The notes beneath the pieces are model-generated. The model did not search any database, was not told the DNA's origin, and saw only the letters and a program-made list of their open reading frames with translations. From Dyella tabacisoli (GTDB lineage Bacteria; Pseudomonadota; Gammaproteobacteria; Xanthomonadales; Rhodanobacteraceae), in the NCBI RefSeq assembly GCF_003350925.1, contig NZ_KZ857173.1, forward strand, positions 620,001 through 684,000: a stretch of 64,000 nucleotides of DNA, in the 5' to 3' direction. A program made the position numbers and the translations under genes. Below are positions 36,170-44,901 of this stretch, piece by piece. Position 1 is the first letter of the stretch; each line of letters opens with the position of its first letter.

Positions 36170-36712
36170 TCAATGTCCTAGTGAGTGGATCTGCGCCGAT
36201 TGCAGGCTGTCCTGCAAGCCGAGACTGCGGAATGCATTGAGCGTATTCACCGCGACATTGAGCGTCGTCAGGCTTTGGATGTTCTGGTGGTCCAGCGTGT
36301 TCTGGATCACCGTAGACGCGGCCGCATGGCTGAGTGCCGACGGATCGAAACTGTTGCCGGGCCCGTTCTGCACCAGATTGACCGTGCCGGTGGCCACTGC
36401 CAGCGCACTGGTTTGCATGCTGCTGAGCTGGCCGATATCGGAGCCGGTGTTGGCGCCCATGTTGGAAATATTCAAATGCGTGCTGGTGACCAGATTGCCG
36501 TTGATGTACACCACGCGGTCGATGCCCAGCGATGCCTCAAGCCCGTTGCCGAAATCGAAGCCGCCACGCGTCAGATCCAGGCGTGCATCGCTGACGGCCG
36601 GCCAGCTCGCTATGCCGTAATTCGAGGTGTCCGCTGCCACCGCACGCAAACTCACCATGCTCAGCACGATGCATAGACCGATGTATTTCAGCGCTGGCCG
36701 CGAAGTCGTCAT
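36170..36712 (-). CDS. FapE-like exported protein
   Basis: 180 residues. A signal peptide (YIGLCIVLSMVSLRAVAADT) is followed by a region with FDFGNGLEASLGIDRVVYIN and a C-terminal part with the motif STVIQNTLDHQNIQSLTTLN. That Q-N-x-x-x-x-x-x-I-Q pattern recurs in the other two exported proteins of the operon. In Fap loci a small exported protein of this sort (FapE) lies beside FapD and FapF; assignment here is by position, size and motif. It follows the C39 peptidase by four bases and precedes the transporter by two. Confidence 0.6.
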   Translation of the reverse strand: MTTSRPALKYIGLCIVLSMVSLRAVAADTSNYGIASWPAVSDARLDLTRGGFDFGNGLEASLGIDRVVYINGNLVTSTHLNISNMGANTGSDIGQLSSMQTSALAVATGTVNLVQNGPGNSFDPSALSHAAASTVIQNTLDHQNIQSLTTLNVAVNTLNAFRSLGLQDSLQSAQIHSLGH

Positions 36713-36716
36713 GGCA

Positions 36717-37394
36717 TCAGATGTCGTTCGGCCCGCGCTTGGGCAGCGTGATGCCGTCCAGGCCACGGTGATCGATAACCGAACTCAGCGGAGCCGTCGG
36801 CATCACGCGCCAGTCGTTCGGGCTATTGAAAACCGCCTGTTCGCGGTGGTTGTGAATCACAAACACCAACCCGTTCTTCCATACCGCGTTGAAGCGTTCG
36901 CGCGGCACCGAGCGCGTACCTCGCGCGGGGTCGCCCAATAACACGCGGTCGTCCTGTATGCCCTTGACCACTACAAAATGGTGATAGCCCTTCTCGTCGA
37001 TCAAGACGATGGCCGGCAGATGCTCCTGCTGCAGCTTTTCCAACGGCACCTGGAAGCCATCGGCCTCGAAGCCGATCGCCTGCAAGTACATCTTGATATC
37101 GAGCAGAGAGAAGCCTTCCGCATTGATTTTCTTGCGATCGCCATGCGAATACATCTGCTCGAAAGCCAATTGTTCGTTGACCGGATAGCCGTATTGATAG
37201 GTCAACAAGGTGGCCACGGCAGCCGAGCCGCAACTGAAATCGTATTTCTGCCGTATCGTGTTTTTAAAGCGGGCTTCCTTGAGACTGGTGACATGCAGGC
37301 GATAGGTCTCGCCCTGCACGCCCGTCAACTCGACAGCAGGCAAAGTCGACGGCAAGACCGCGAGTAACAGCAGTAACGGCAGATGCCAAGTCAT
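36717..37394 (-). CDS. FapD-like exported C39 cysteine peptidase
   Basis: 225 residues with a signal peptide (LPLLLLLAVLPSTLPAVELT) and one C39 peptidase domain: the cysteine motif RQKYDFSCGSAAVATLLTYQ (Cys55), histidine motif KGYHHFVVVKG (His138 or 139) and GDPARG (Asp155). C39 peptidases cleave after a leader in bacteriocin export, while FapD is a stand-alone C39 protein in the Fap amyloid operon. Here too it is a free periplasmic enzyme, not fused to an ABC transporter, and is encoded among three exported proteins and an outer membrane transporter. Its start overlaps the preceding stop (ATGA). Confidence 0.85.
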   Translation of the reverse strand: MTWHLPLLLLLAVLPSTLPAVELTGVQGETYRLHVTSLKEARFKNTIRQKYDFSCGSAAVATLLTYQYGYPVNEQLAFEQMYSHGDRKKINAEGFSLLDIKMYLQAIGFEADGFQVPLEKLQQEHLPAIVLIDEKGYHHFVVVKGIQDDRVLLGDPARGTRSVPRERFNAVWKNGLVFVIHNHREQAVFNSPNDWRVMPTAPLSSVIDHRGLDGITLPKRGPNDI

Positions 37395-37810
37395 GGCTTG
37401 AACTGCACATTGATAATGGTGGCGTTCTGGATCAACACGTTGTTGCCGGTGTTCTGGATCACCATCGGCACGCCTGCCGCACCGTTAAACGAGCCTGCGC
37501 CAATCGAATTGAAACCGGTCACGACATGATCGGCGTTGTCGTTGCTCACCGTGCCAGTAAGCGTCATCTGCTCGCTGACATCGCTGCCGCCGCTGAGCTT
37601 GTCCAGCACGCGGCTATCGATGCTCTGGCCCATGCCATCGACATAGCCTGGCCGATTCAATTCAGCCGTCTTGGCGCTCGCCACCAAGGGTGATTGCGAA
37701 CGCGTGTCGGGATAAGCCATCGCAGTGGGTAATTCGACGGCAAAAATGTCGAACGGTGCGATAACCGACCACGTTACGACCAGGCCCAATGCAAGTCTGA
37801 TAGGTCGCAT
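37391..37810 (-). CDS. Small exported protein of the Fap-like operon
   Basis: 139 residues; the ATG at 37810 gives a signal/membrane segment (IRLALGLVVTWSVIAPFDIF). The mature part has TLTGTVSNDNADHVVTGFNS, then a C-terminal hydrophobic stretch with MVIQNTGNNVLIQNATIINV. The QN-type motif matches the end of the glycine-rich protein and part of the FapE-like protein. It may be a minor subunit, nucleator (FapB-like) or periplasmic chaperone (FapA-like); the sequence does not decide. It overlaps the C39 gene by four bases. Confidence 0.65.
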   Translation of the reverse strand: MRPIRLALGLVVTWSVIAPFDIFAVELPTAMAYPDTRSQSPLVASAKTAELNRPGYVDGMGQSIDSRVLDKLSGGSDVSEQMTLTGTVSNDNADHVVTGFNSIGAGSFNGAAGVPMVIQNTGNNVLIQNATIINVQFKP

Positions 37811-37901
37811 GGCGCTACTCCCAAGAAGCTCGCGGCCGCGCAAGTCGCTCAGCCGCAAGCCGTCGCGGAGCGTTAAGCGCTCCGCGACGTGAGATTGCTA
37901 A

Positions 37902-38861
37902 TCAATGACCGACATTCAGATTTGCCTGAACATTCACGCTCTGCTGAATCAGCGAAGCCATACCGCTGTTCTGTGCGATCACGGTCACACCGGCTGCCGC
38001 TGCGGCAGCGTTGTCCATGTGATTGGACATATCGAAGGTTCCGGCATCCGCCATCGCGCTTCCGCCCGCGGCACCCGCACCGCCGGCTCCGCCGGAGCCA
38101 TTGCCACCCGATCCGGCAGCACCCGCGCCGCCGGCACCGCCGGCGCCGGCCATACTGTCGGCCGCGCCACTGCTGCCACCCAGGCCCATGCCGGTGCCGC
38201 CCGTTGCCGCTGACGCGCCTGTGCTTGCCGCGCCACCCGACCAGCTACCGGCGCCACTGCTACCCGAACTGGAATTGTCGTGATGAGCGCGCGAATGCAC
38301 GTTGCCGGTATCTCCATTGCTTGCTCCGCCAACCGCGCTGCTACCGGCCAACGAATCGCCGTTGGTGCCAGAGCCATCACCGGCACTGCCACTGTGCGCA
38401 CGAGCATTGCCACCTTCGCCACCCGATCCGCCGCGGCCGCCCTTGCCATCGCCACCGTAGCCTTCGCCACCGTATCCGCCATTACCTCCGTTGGCATTGC
38501 CCCAGTTCTTGGCCACGTTGCCGATGTCGTGGACATAGACATTGGTCACGGTACCGTCGAGCCGACTCACCGCGACCGCTTTGCTGGTATCGAACGAACT
38601 GGTGATGGATGACGAGGCCGCACCACCGTTATTGGCAGACGCACTGCCCTGGCCGTTGGCATACGCATCGCCATTGTTGCCGCGATCGTTGCCGGAACTG
38701 GAGTTATTACGTTGATTTGCCTGTGAGGAACTATCAATCACTGCTTTTGAATGATTCTGCGCGCTGGGTCCAGCGCCTCCGGTCTGGTTGTTATCCGCCA
38801 AGGCTGGAAGTGTGAAGCCCAAGCCGAGACAAATAGCTGTTACAAGAAAAGTCTTGCGCAT
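37902..38861 (-). CDS. Glycine-rich exported protein, candidate amyloid or fibre subunit
   Basis: 319 residues; the ATG at 38861 gives a clear signal peptide (KTFLVTAICLGLGFTLPALA). The mature protein starts with an Asn/Gln/Ser-rich segment (SSSQANQRNNSSSGNDRGNN), a more structured block (AVAVSRLDGTVTNVYVHDIG), about 160 residues dominated by Gly/Ala/Ser (GGNGGYGGEGYGGDGKGG, GAGGAGGAGAAGSGGNGSGG), and a conserved-looking end, AGVTVIAQNSGMASLIQQSV then NVQANLNVGH. Low complexity, export and neighbours of FapD and FapF type suggest the main fibre component. Known Fap subunits carry Q/N-rich repeats instead, so this is either a divergent Fap operon or a related system. First gene of the operon. 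Confidence 0.7.
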   Translation of the reverse strand: MRKTFLVTAICLGLGFTLPALADNNQTGGAGPSAQNHSKAVIDSSSQANQRNNSSSGNDRGNNGDAYANGQGSASANNGGAASSSITSSFDTSKAVAVSRLDGTVTNVYVHDIGNVAKNWGNANGGNGGYGGEGYGGDGKGGRGGSGGEGGNARAHSGSAGDGSGTNGDSLAGSSAVGGASNGDTGNVHSRAHHDNSSSGSSGAGSWSGGAASTGASAATGGTGMGLGGSSGAADSMAGAGGAGGAGAAGSGGNGSGGAGGAGAAGGSAMADAGTFDMSNHMDNAAAAAAGVTVIAQNSGMASLIQQSVNVQANLNVGH

Positions 38862-39211
38862 GAGGGTGCTCCTGTAACGATACGATGATCCCCTGCCTGC
38901 CTTGCTCTGAAACGCTCTCGTATGTCGCAACATACGTGCCATAACCCACGCATAGCCGCCGCGCTTTTTCGACACGAGAAAAATCAGCAACTTGCAGCGC
39001 CAGGCGAACACGCTCTATCGCACCAGGGCAGCGGTCGATCAGGAAAAGTGCCTCATACGCGTTACACCCGGCTCAGGCGATCCCGCGTGTCATGGTCAAG
39101 ACCGGCTCAATTGCGCGTGATTTTTCATGCGCTTACCGCACCGCGTTGCGATAGCACCGAAAAACGGCGCCGTGTATATCAGGGTTGTTACACCTATTAC
39201 CGCCAAACAAA
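38862..39211. other. Promoter region of the Fap-like operon
   Basis: About 350 bases with no supported gene. AGGAGCACCCTC with an AGGAG ribosome site lies directly before the ATG at 38861. The length leaves room for regulation of the operon, but I recognise no operator. Confidence 0.4.
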
Positions 39212-39238
39212 AAAAGCCCTCGCATGGCGAGGGCTTTT
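39212..39238 (-). terminator. Intrinsic terminator of prpC
   Basis: AAAAGCCCTCGC / GCGAGGGCTTTT with an ATG loop, 20 bases past the prpC stop, followed by a long T-run on the minus strand. Confidence 0.88.
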
Positions 39239-39258
39239 AACATCGACGCTATTTCGTC

Positions 39259-40404
39259 TTAGCGTTTTTCGATCGGCACGTAAGCCAAATCTTCCGGCCC
39301 GATGTAGTTTGCACTGGGGCGGATGATCTTGCCGTCTTCGCGCTGCTCAATCACATGCGCACTCCAACCGGAGGTACGGGCGATCACGAACAACGGTGTA
39401 AACATCGCCGTCGGCACGCCCATCATGTGATACGCGCTTGCCGAGAACCAATCGAGGTTGGGGAACATCTTTTTCAGATCCCACATCGATTTTTCGATGC
39501 GCTCGGAAACGTCGAACAAGGTCGGGTTGCCGCCATCGGTGCACAGCTTGCGCGAGACCTCTTTGATGATCTCGTTGCGCGGATCGGACACGGTATACAC
39601 CGGATGACCAAAACCGATGATGATTTCCTTGCGCTCGACGCGAGCGCGAATATCCGCTTCGGCATCGGCTGCATTGCGATAGCGCGCGATGATTTCCATC
39701 GCCACTTCGTTCGCACCGCCATGCTTGGGGCCGCGCAGTGCGCCGATGGCGCCGGTGATCGCCGAATACATATCCGAACCGGTGCCGGCGATGACCCGCG
39801 CCGTGAAGGTGGATGCATTGAACTCGTGCTCGGCGTACAGCACCAGCGACTTGTCCAGCGCATGCGCATGCAATTCGCTTGGTTTCTTGCCGTGCAACAA
39901 GTGCAGGAAGTGCCCGGCGATGGAGTCGTCCTCCGTCTCGGTTTCGATGCGCTTGCCGTTATGGCTGAAGTGGTACCAATACAACAAGATCGAGCCGAAG
40001 CTGGCCATCAGGCGGTCGGCGATGTCGCGCGCGCCGGTGACGTTGTGGTCATCCTTCTCCGGCAGCACGGTACCCAGCACGGAGCAACCAGTGCGCATCA
40101 CATCCATCGGATGCGTGGCGGCCGGCAGCAGCTCCAACGCGCTCTTCACCGGCGCCGGCAAACCGCGTAGACGCTTGAGCTTGGCGCGGTAAGCGTTCAA
40201 CTCGGCCCAGTTCGGCAGTGCGCCGTGCACCAATAGATGCGCGACCTCCTCGAAGCAGCCCTTGGCGGCCAGATCGTGGATGTCATAACCGCGATAGTGC
40301 AGATCGTTGCCGCTACGGCCAACCGTGCACAGTGCGGTGTTGCCCGCGGCCACGCCAGACAGGGCGACCGATTTCTTGGCCTTGGGAAGAACTTGTTCAG
40401 TCAT
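39259..40404 (-). CDS. prpC: 2-methylcitrate synthase
   Basis: 381-residue member of the citrate synthase family that condenses propionyl-CoA with oxaloacetate. The citrate synthase residues are present: [32 protein letters not shown], the catalytic histidine in [32 protein letters not shown], and the last catalytic Asp/Arg region [20 protein letters not shown]. The short type II length and the [12 protein letters not shown] sequence fit PrpC rather than the longer TCA-cycle GltA. It follows prpB by about 100 bases on the same strand, so the pair is probably cotranscribed. Confidence 0.94.
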   Translation of the reverse strand: MTEQVLPKAKKSVALSGVAAGNTALCTVGRSGNDLHYRGYDIHDLAAKGCFEEVAHLLVHGALPNWAELNAYRAKLKRLRGLPAPVKSALELLPAATHPMDVMRTGCSVLGTVLPEKDDHNVTGARDIADRLMASFGSILLYWYHFSHNGKRIETETEDDSIAGHFLHLLHGKKPSELHAHALDKSLVLYAEHEFNASTFTARVIAGTGSDMYSAITGAIGALRGPKHGGANEVAMEIIARYRNAADAEADIRARVERKEIIIGFGHPVYTVSDPRNEIIKEVSRKLCTDGGNPTLFDVSERIEKSMWDLKKMFPNLDWFSASAYHMMGVPTAMFTPLFVIARTSGWSAHVIEQREDGKIIRPSANYIGPEDLAYVPIEKR

Positions 40405-40503
40405 GCGATTTCTCCGTCTAACCCGCGAAACAGCGCACCCAGGTCAGCGTGCGCCGCCAGTCAAAAAAGTACGGCCGCCATAGGCAGGCAGCCTTGCCTG
40501 CGC

Positions 40504-41394
40504 TTAGCCTTCCTTGCCGCCAGCAAACAGTTCGTCGAGCTTTTGCTCATAGGTGTGGTAGCCGAGATAGTCGTACAGCTCCTCGCGGGTCTGCATGGTC
40601 GGCACGGCCGCCTTCTGCGTGCCGTCGCGACGCACCGTCTCGTAAAAATTGAGTGCGGCCTTGTTCATGGCGCGGTAGGCGCCGCAGCAATACAGAATGA
40701 TGTCGACATCGGCGCTGGCCAACTCATCGCGGGTGAACAGCGGGGTCTGGCCGAACTCGGTGATGTTGGCGAGGATCGGCACCTTCACCGCCGCCTTGAA
40801 CTGGCGATACTGTTCCAGCGTGTTGATCGCCTCGGGGAAAATCATGTCGGCGCCCGCTTCGACACAGGCCAGCGCGCGCTCGATCGCAGCGTCGATACCT
40901 TCTACCGCCACGGCATCAGTGCGGGCCATGATGACGAAACCCGGATCGTGACGCGCATCCACCGCTGCCTTCACCCGATCGACCATTTCATCCTTCGGCA
41001 CGATCGCCTTGCCGGGCCGATGGCCACAGCGCTTGGCGGCTACCTGGTCTTCGATATGCAGCGCACCGGCACCGGCCTTAATCAACGAACGCACGGTGCG
41101 GGCGATATTGAACGCACCGCCCCAGCCGGTATCCACATCGACCAGCAACGGCAGATCGCAGACATCGGTGATACGGCGGATATCGGTCAGTACGTCTTCC
41201 ATCGTGCTGATGCCGAGGTCCGGCATGCCCAGCGAGTTGGCGGCGACGCCACCGCCGGACAGATAAATCGCGCGGAAACCACTGCGTTGCGCCATGCGCG
41301 CGGCATAAGCCGTGATCGCGCCAACCACCTGCAACGGCTGCTCCTCAGCAACGGCAGCGCGAAAACGCGCGCCCGGGGATGCTTGCTGTGCCAT
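40504..41394 (-). CDS. prpB: 2-methylisocitrate lyase
   Basis: 296-residue enzyme that splits 2-methylisocitrate into pyruvate and succinate, the last methylcitrate-cycle step. The ATG at 41394 is used. Isocitrate-lyase-superfamily motifs are [49 protein letters not shown] with the catalytic Cys, and FVIMARTDA. It is the first gene of the prpBC pair and divergent from the symporter at 41511. The usual PrpR activator gene is not visible between them. Confidence 0.96.
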   Translation of the reverse strand: MAQQASPGARFRAAVAEEQPLQVVGAITAYAARMAQRSGFRAIYLSGGGVAANSLGMPDLGISTMEDVLTDIRRITDVCDLPLLVDVDTGWGGAFNIARTVRSLIKAGAGALHIEDQVAAKRCGHRPGKAIVPKDEMVDRVKAAVDARHDPGFVIMARTDAVAVEGIDAAIERALACVEAGADMIFPEAINTLEQYRQFKAAVKVPILANITEFGQTPLFTRDELASADVDIILYCCGAYRAMNKAALNFYETVRRDGTQKAAVPTMQTREELYDYLGYHTYEQKLDELFAGGKEG

Positions 41395-41510
41395 ATCACC
41401 TCCGTGAAAAACGCGCATTTTAGCGCACCGGGCGGTTTACGCCCGTGCTGCATGGCAGCAATCGCAAAAACATACGTGACGCCGTGCGCCTCGCCACGTA
41501 CATTCAACCG

Positions 41511-42821
41511 ATGAGTACATCGAAGCCACTCGCTACGCGCATTCTCTGGGGCCTGGTCATCGGCATCGCCGCCGCAGTGATGACGCTGGGTATCGGCCGA
41601 TTCCATCCGGCCACGCTGCAAACCATGCAAGCGTTTTCCGGCGCAGTGCTCGATCCTTTCGGGCAAATTTTTCTGCGCATGCTGTTCTTCGTGGTGATCC
41701 CCCTGGTCTTCGCCTCGCTCGCTTCAGGCATTACCCAACTTGGCCGACTCGACAAGCTCGGCCCTTTGGCCGGGCGAACCTTTGCATTGTTCGTCGCCAA
41801 TATGAGCATCGCCGTAATTATCGGCCTGGCCATGATGAATCTGCTGCAGCCCGGCCATCACTTGCCGATCGATGACAAAAGCCAACTGATGCAACAGTTC
41901 GGCGTCGATGCGAGCCAGACGGTCGAACGGCAACATACACAGCCATCGATGAGCTTCGCCACCCTGGTGGAGATGTTCATGCCACGCAATTTGTTTGGTG
42001 CGTTCGTGGGCCAGAGCACCGACAGGCTTGGCGATGTATTGCCGTTGATCCTGTTCGCGATACTCGTCGGCGCGGCAGCCACGCAATTGAGCGAAGACAA
42101 GCGGCAGAAATTCCAGGCCGGGCTGGACATGATGAGCGAAGTGATGACCGGCATTGTCGGCTTTGCGCTCAGGCTGGCGCCCTACGCGGTGCCGGCGATG
42201 ATTTATAGCGTGATCGTGAAAATCGGCACCGGCATCTTGCTCACGCTGTCGGTGTTCGTGGTCGGCTGCACGCTCGCGCTCGCCCTGCATTTGTTCGGCA
42301 CTATGTCGCTATGGCTGGTCTTGTTTACCAAGCGCAAACCGTTGGCTTACTTCCGGCAAATCCGGCCGCTGCTGATTACCGCCTTCTCCACTAGCTCCAG
42401 CAGCGCCTCCCTGCCCGCCTCGCTGGCCATCGCGCGCGATGAATTAAAGCTCGCGCCCAGCACCTCCGGTTTCGTTCTGCCGCTGGGCGCAACGATGAAT
42501 ATGAGCGGCACAGCTCTATTTGAAGGCTGCGTAGTGCTGTTCGTTGCGCAAGCATTTGGCGTCGATCTGTCGTTGAGTCAGCAGTGTGTCTTGATGCTGT
42601 TGTCGGTATTGAGCGCGGTTGCCGTCGCCGGTATCCCTGGCGGTTCGCTGCCCTTGATCGCCGGCTTGCTGGCGACCTTTGGCGTGCCGCCCGAGGGTAT
42701 CGGCCTGGTCCTTGGGGTGGATCGCATCCTCGACATGCTGCGTACTACGGTGAACGTCGGCAGCGACATCGTCACTGCCACCGTAGTCGATGCGCAGACG
42801 CCTCGTACAAGCGCCACGTAG
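41511..42821 (+). CDS. Dicarboxylate/amino acid:cation symporter (DAACS/GltP family)
   Basis: 436-residue inner membrane carrier. The family fold is visible: early helices (LWGLVIGIAAAVMTLGIG), IFLRMLFFVVIPLVFASLAS, the serine-rich hairpin ITAFSTSSSSASLPASLAIA, the NMSGT motif in LPLGATMNMSGTALFEGC, the second hairpin AVAVAGIPGGSLPLIAGLLA and the substrate-binding VDRILDMLRTTVNVGSD. Members carry glutamate, aspartate or C4-dicarboxylates with H+ or Na+. Its placement between prpB and prpE hints at uptake of C4 acids such as succinate or fumarate, but that is inference. Confidence 0.92.
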   Translation: MSTSKPLATRILWGLVIGIAAAVMTLGIGRFHPATLQTMQAFSGAVLDPFGQIFLRMLFFVVIPLVFASLASGITQLGRLDKLGPLAGRTFALFVANMSIAVIIGLAMMNLLQPGHHLPIDDKSQLMQQFGVDASQTVERQHTQPSMSFATLVEMFMPRNLFGAFVGQSTDRLGDVLPLILFAILVGAAATQLSEDKRQKFQAGLDMMSEVMTGIVGFALRLAPYAVPAMIYSVIVKIGTGILLTLSVFVVGCTLALALHLFGTMSLWLVLFTKRKPLAYFRQIRPLLITAFSTSSSSASLPASLAIARDELKLAPSTSGFVLPLGATMNMSGTALFEGCVVLFVAQAFGVDLSLSQQCVLMLLSVLSAVAVAGIPGGSLPLIAGLLATFGVPPEGIGLVLGVDRILDMLRTTVNVGSDIVTATVVDAQTPRTSAT

Positions 42822-42853
42822 ACAAGAGCGGCCACCTACGGAGTCAAGCGATC

Positions 42854-44740
42854 TTAATCAGGGCCGCGATCGAGTGCTCGCCGCACTTCGTCCAGCGCAG
42901 CGGGATCATCCAAGGTGGACAAATCACCGGGATCGGTATGTTGGATCAACGCCTGCAATGAACGCCGCAGCAGTTTGCCTGAGCGGGTCTTGGGCAATGC
43001 ATTGACGAGATAGACCTGCGCGGGTTTGGCGACGCCACCGAGCTGATCGACCACCCGCTGCCGCATCGCCTGCGCCACGATGTGCGGCGATTCAGCCACA
43101 CCTTGCTTGAGCGTAGCGAACACCACGGGCACCTGCCCTTTCAATTCGTCGTACACACCGACCACAGCAGCTTCAGCCACCGCGGGACAGGTAGCTACCG
43201 ACTCCTCGATCTCGCGCGTGCCAAGGCGATGGCCCGCCACATTGATGACATCGTCAGTGCGGCCAAGAATAGTGATGTAGCCGTCCTCGTCACGAATGGC
43301 CCAATCCAGCGAGCTATACAGAAGCTCCTTGAAATGCCCGAAATAACTGCTGAGATAACGCTGGTCATCGCCCCATACGGTGGTCAGGCAGCCCGGTGGC
43401 AGCGGCGGCTCAAACACCAGCACGCCTTTTTGATGAGGTGGTTGCTCGATGCCGGTGGATTCGTCGATAACCTTCATGCGATAGCCAGGGCTGGGCAGGC
43501 CCGGCGAACCGAACTTCAGCGGTTTCAAATCCAGCCCCGGCATCAGGGTGATCGCAGGCCAACCCGTTTCGGTTTGCCAATAATTGTCGATCACCGGCAC
43601 CCCCAGGCCATCGGTAAGCCAATGCGCGGTCGGCTCATCCAAAGGCTCACCGGCAAGAAACAACCATTTGAGCGTGGACAGATCGGATGCTTTCAGCCAC
43701 GCCGCGTCCTGCCGCTTCAACACACGCATGCCGGTCGGCGAAGAGAACATGGTGCGCACGCCATAGCGCTCGCAAAGCCGCCACCAAATACCCGGATCGG
43801 GGCGAGTCGGCAAACCCTCGTAGAGCAATGACGTAGCACCGCCGATCAGCGGGCCATAAACGTTATAGGAATGCCCCACCGCCCAACCGACATCCGACGT
43901 GGAAAACATCACCTGTCCCGGCGCGATGTCGAACACCGTACTGATCGACATCGCCATGGCCACCGCATAGCCACCGACATCGCGTTGAATGCCTTTAGGC
44001 TTACCGGTGGTGCCGGAGGTGTAGAGCAAATAGCTGGGTTCATTCGCCTCCAACCAGGTCACCGGCACGGCCGCGCCTTCGTGCTGCGCGCGCAATACGG
44101 CGTAATCCAGATCGCGCCCTTCGATGCGGGTCATTTGCGCATCCAGCCCACGATCGACGATCAACACATGTTGCGGCGGGTGGATCGACTCAGACAATGC
44201 GGCATCGATCATCGGCTTGTAAGGAAGCACCTTGCCGCCACGCATACCGGCGTCGGCCGCGATCAACAACCTGGGCTTCGCATCGTCGATACGCAAAGCC
44301 AAGTTGTGTGCTGCAAAACCGCCGAAGACCACCGAGTGAATCGCACCGATGCGTGCGCAGGCCAACATCGCGAATACGGCTTCGGCGATGTTCGGCAGAT
44401 AAATCACTACGCGGTCACCCTTGCCCACGCCTAATGAAACCAGCACGGCCGCAAAGGTATTCACTTCGCGAAATAGCTGGCGATAAGTGATCTCGCGGGT
44501 AATGCCGGTCTCGGTGGATATAGCCACCAGCGCAAGCTGTTCTCCGCGCTCCGCAAGATGGCGATCGATCGCGTTGTAGCAAAGGTTGGTCGTGCCGCCG
44601 ACAAACCAGCGCCGAAACGGCGGCTGCGGTTGATCGAGAATTTTCTGCGGCGGCGTATCCCAATGAATTCGCCGCGCCTGTTCGGCCCAGAACAACTCAG
44701 GCTCGTCGATGGAGCGCCGATAGAAATCCTCGTAACGCAT
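42854..44740 (-). CDS. prpE: Propionyl-CoA synthetase
   Basis: 628-residue AMP-forming acyl-CoA synthetase that activates propionate. The ATG at 44740 gives MRYEDFYRRSIDEPELFWAE, the usual ACS/PrpE beginning. Core motifs are IYLPNIAEAVFAMLACARIG, the P-loop YLLYTSGTTGKPKGIQRD, the YWQTETGW adenine-site motif, and the C-terminal hinge GRTDDVINVAGHRLGTREIE with the catalytic lysine in LPKTRSGKLLRR. Length and GKPKGIQRD favour PrpE over acetyl-CoA synthetase, and the neighbouring prpBCD genes agree. It is convergent with the symporter. Confidence 0.93.
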   Translation of the reverse strand: MRYEDFYRRSIDEPELFWAEQARRIHWDTPPQKILDQPQPPFRRWFVGGTTNLCYNAIDRHLAERGEQLALVAISTETGITREITYRQLFREVNTFAAVLVSLGVGKGDRVVIYLPNIAEAVFAMLACARIGAIHSVVFGGFAAHNLALRIDDAKPRLLIAADAGMRGGKVLPYKPMIDAALSESIHPPQHVLIVDRGLDAQMTRIEGRDLDYAVLRAQHEGAAVPVTWLEANEPSYLLYTSGTTGKPKGIQRDVGGYAVAMAMSISTVFDIAPGQVMFSTSDVGWAVGHSYNVYGPLIGGATSLLYEGLPTRPDPGIWWRLCERYGVRTMFSSPTGMRVLKRQDAAWLKASDLSTLKWLFLAGEPLDEPTAHWLTDGLGVPVIDNYWQTETGWPAITLMPGLDLKPLKFGSPGLPSPGYRMKVIDESTGIEQPPHQKGVLVFEPPLPPGCLTTVWGDDQRYLSSYFGHFKELLYSSLDWAIRDEDGYITILGRTDDVINVAGHRLGTREIEESVATCPAVAEAAVVGVYDELKGQVPVVFATLKQGVAESPHIVAQAMRQRVVDQLGGVAKPAQVYLVNALPKTRSGKLLRRSLQALIQHTDPGDLSTLDDPAALDEVRRALDRGPD

Positions 44741-44850
44741 GTGCACACCCTGTGACTGTAATGAGAGCAAGACTAAGCCAGCATCGCATAACGCGTGCAC
44801 TAGACCTTAGATCTATGCGTCAGCACCGATCCAGAGCATGTCCCGGCAGT

Positions 44851-44885
44851 CGGCCCCTCCCGCTGCATGCAGGGGAGGAGCCGGA
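44851..44885. repeat. REP-like palindrome
   Basis: CCCCTCCCGCTGCATGCAGG followed by GGAGGAGCC, between the prpE start and the S53 protease stop. Related to the units at 5338-5464 and 61961-61995. Confidence 0.55.
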
Positions 44886-44901
44886 GCGATGGCAGGCTGC
44901 G

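Noticed and set aside
37889-38605. 238-residue Arg/His/Pro-rich plus-strand frame
   Set aside because: Antisense of the glycine-rich gene; its odd composition follows from Gly/Ser codons read on the other strand.
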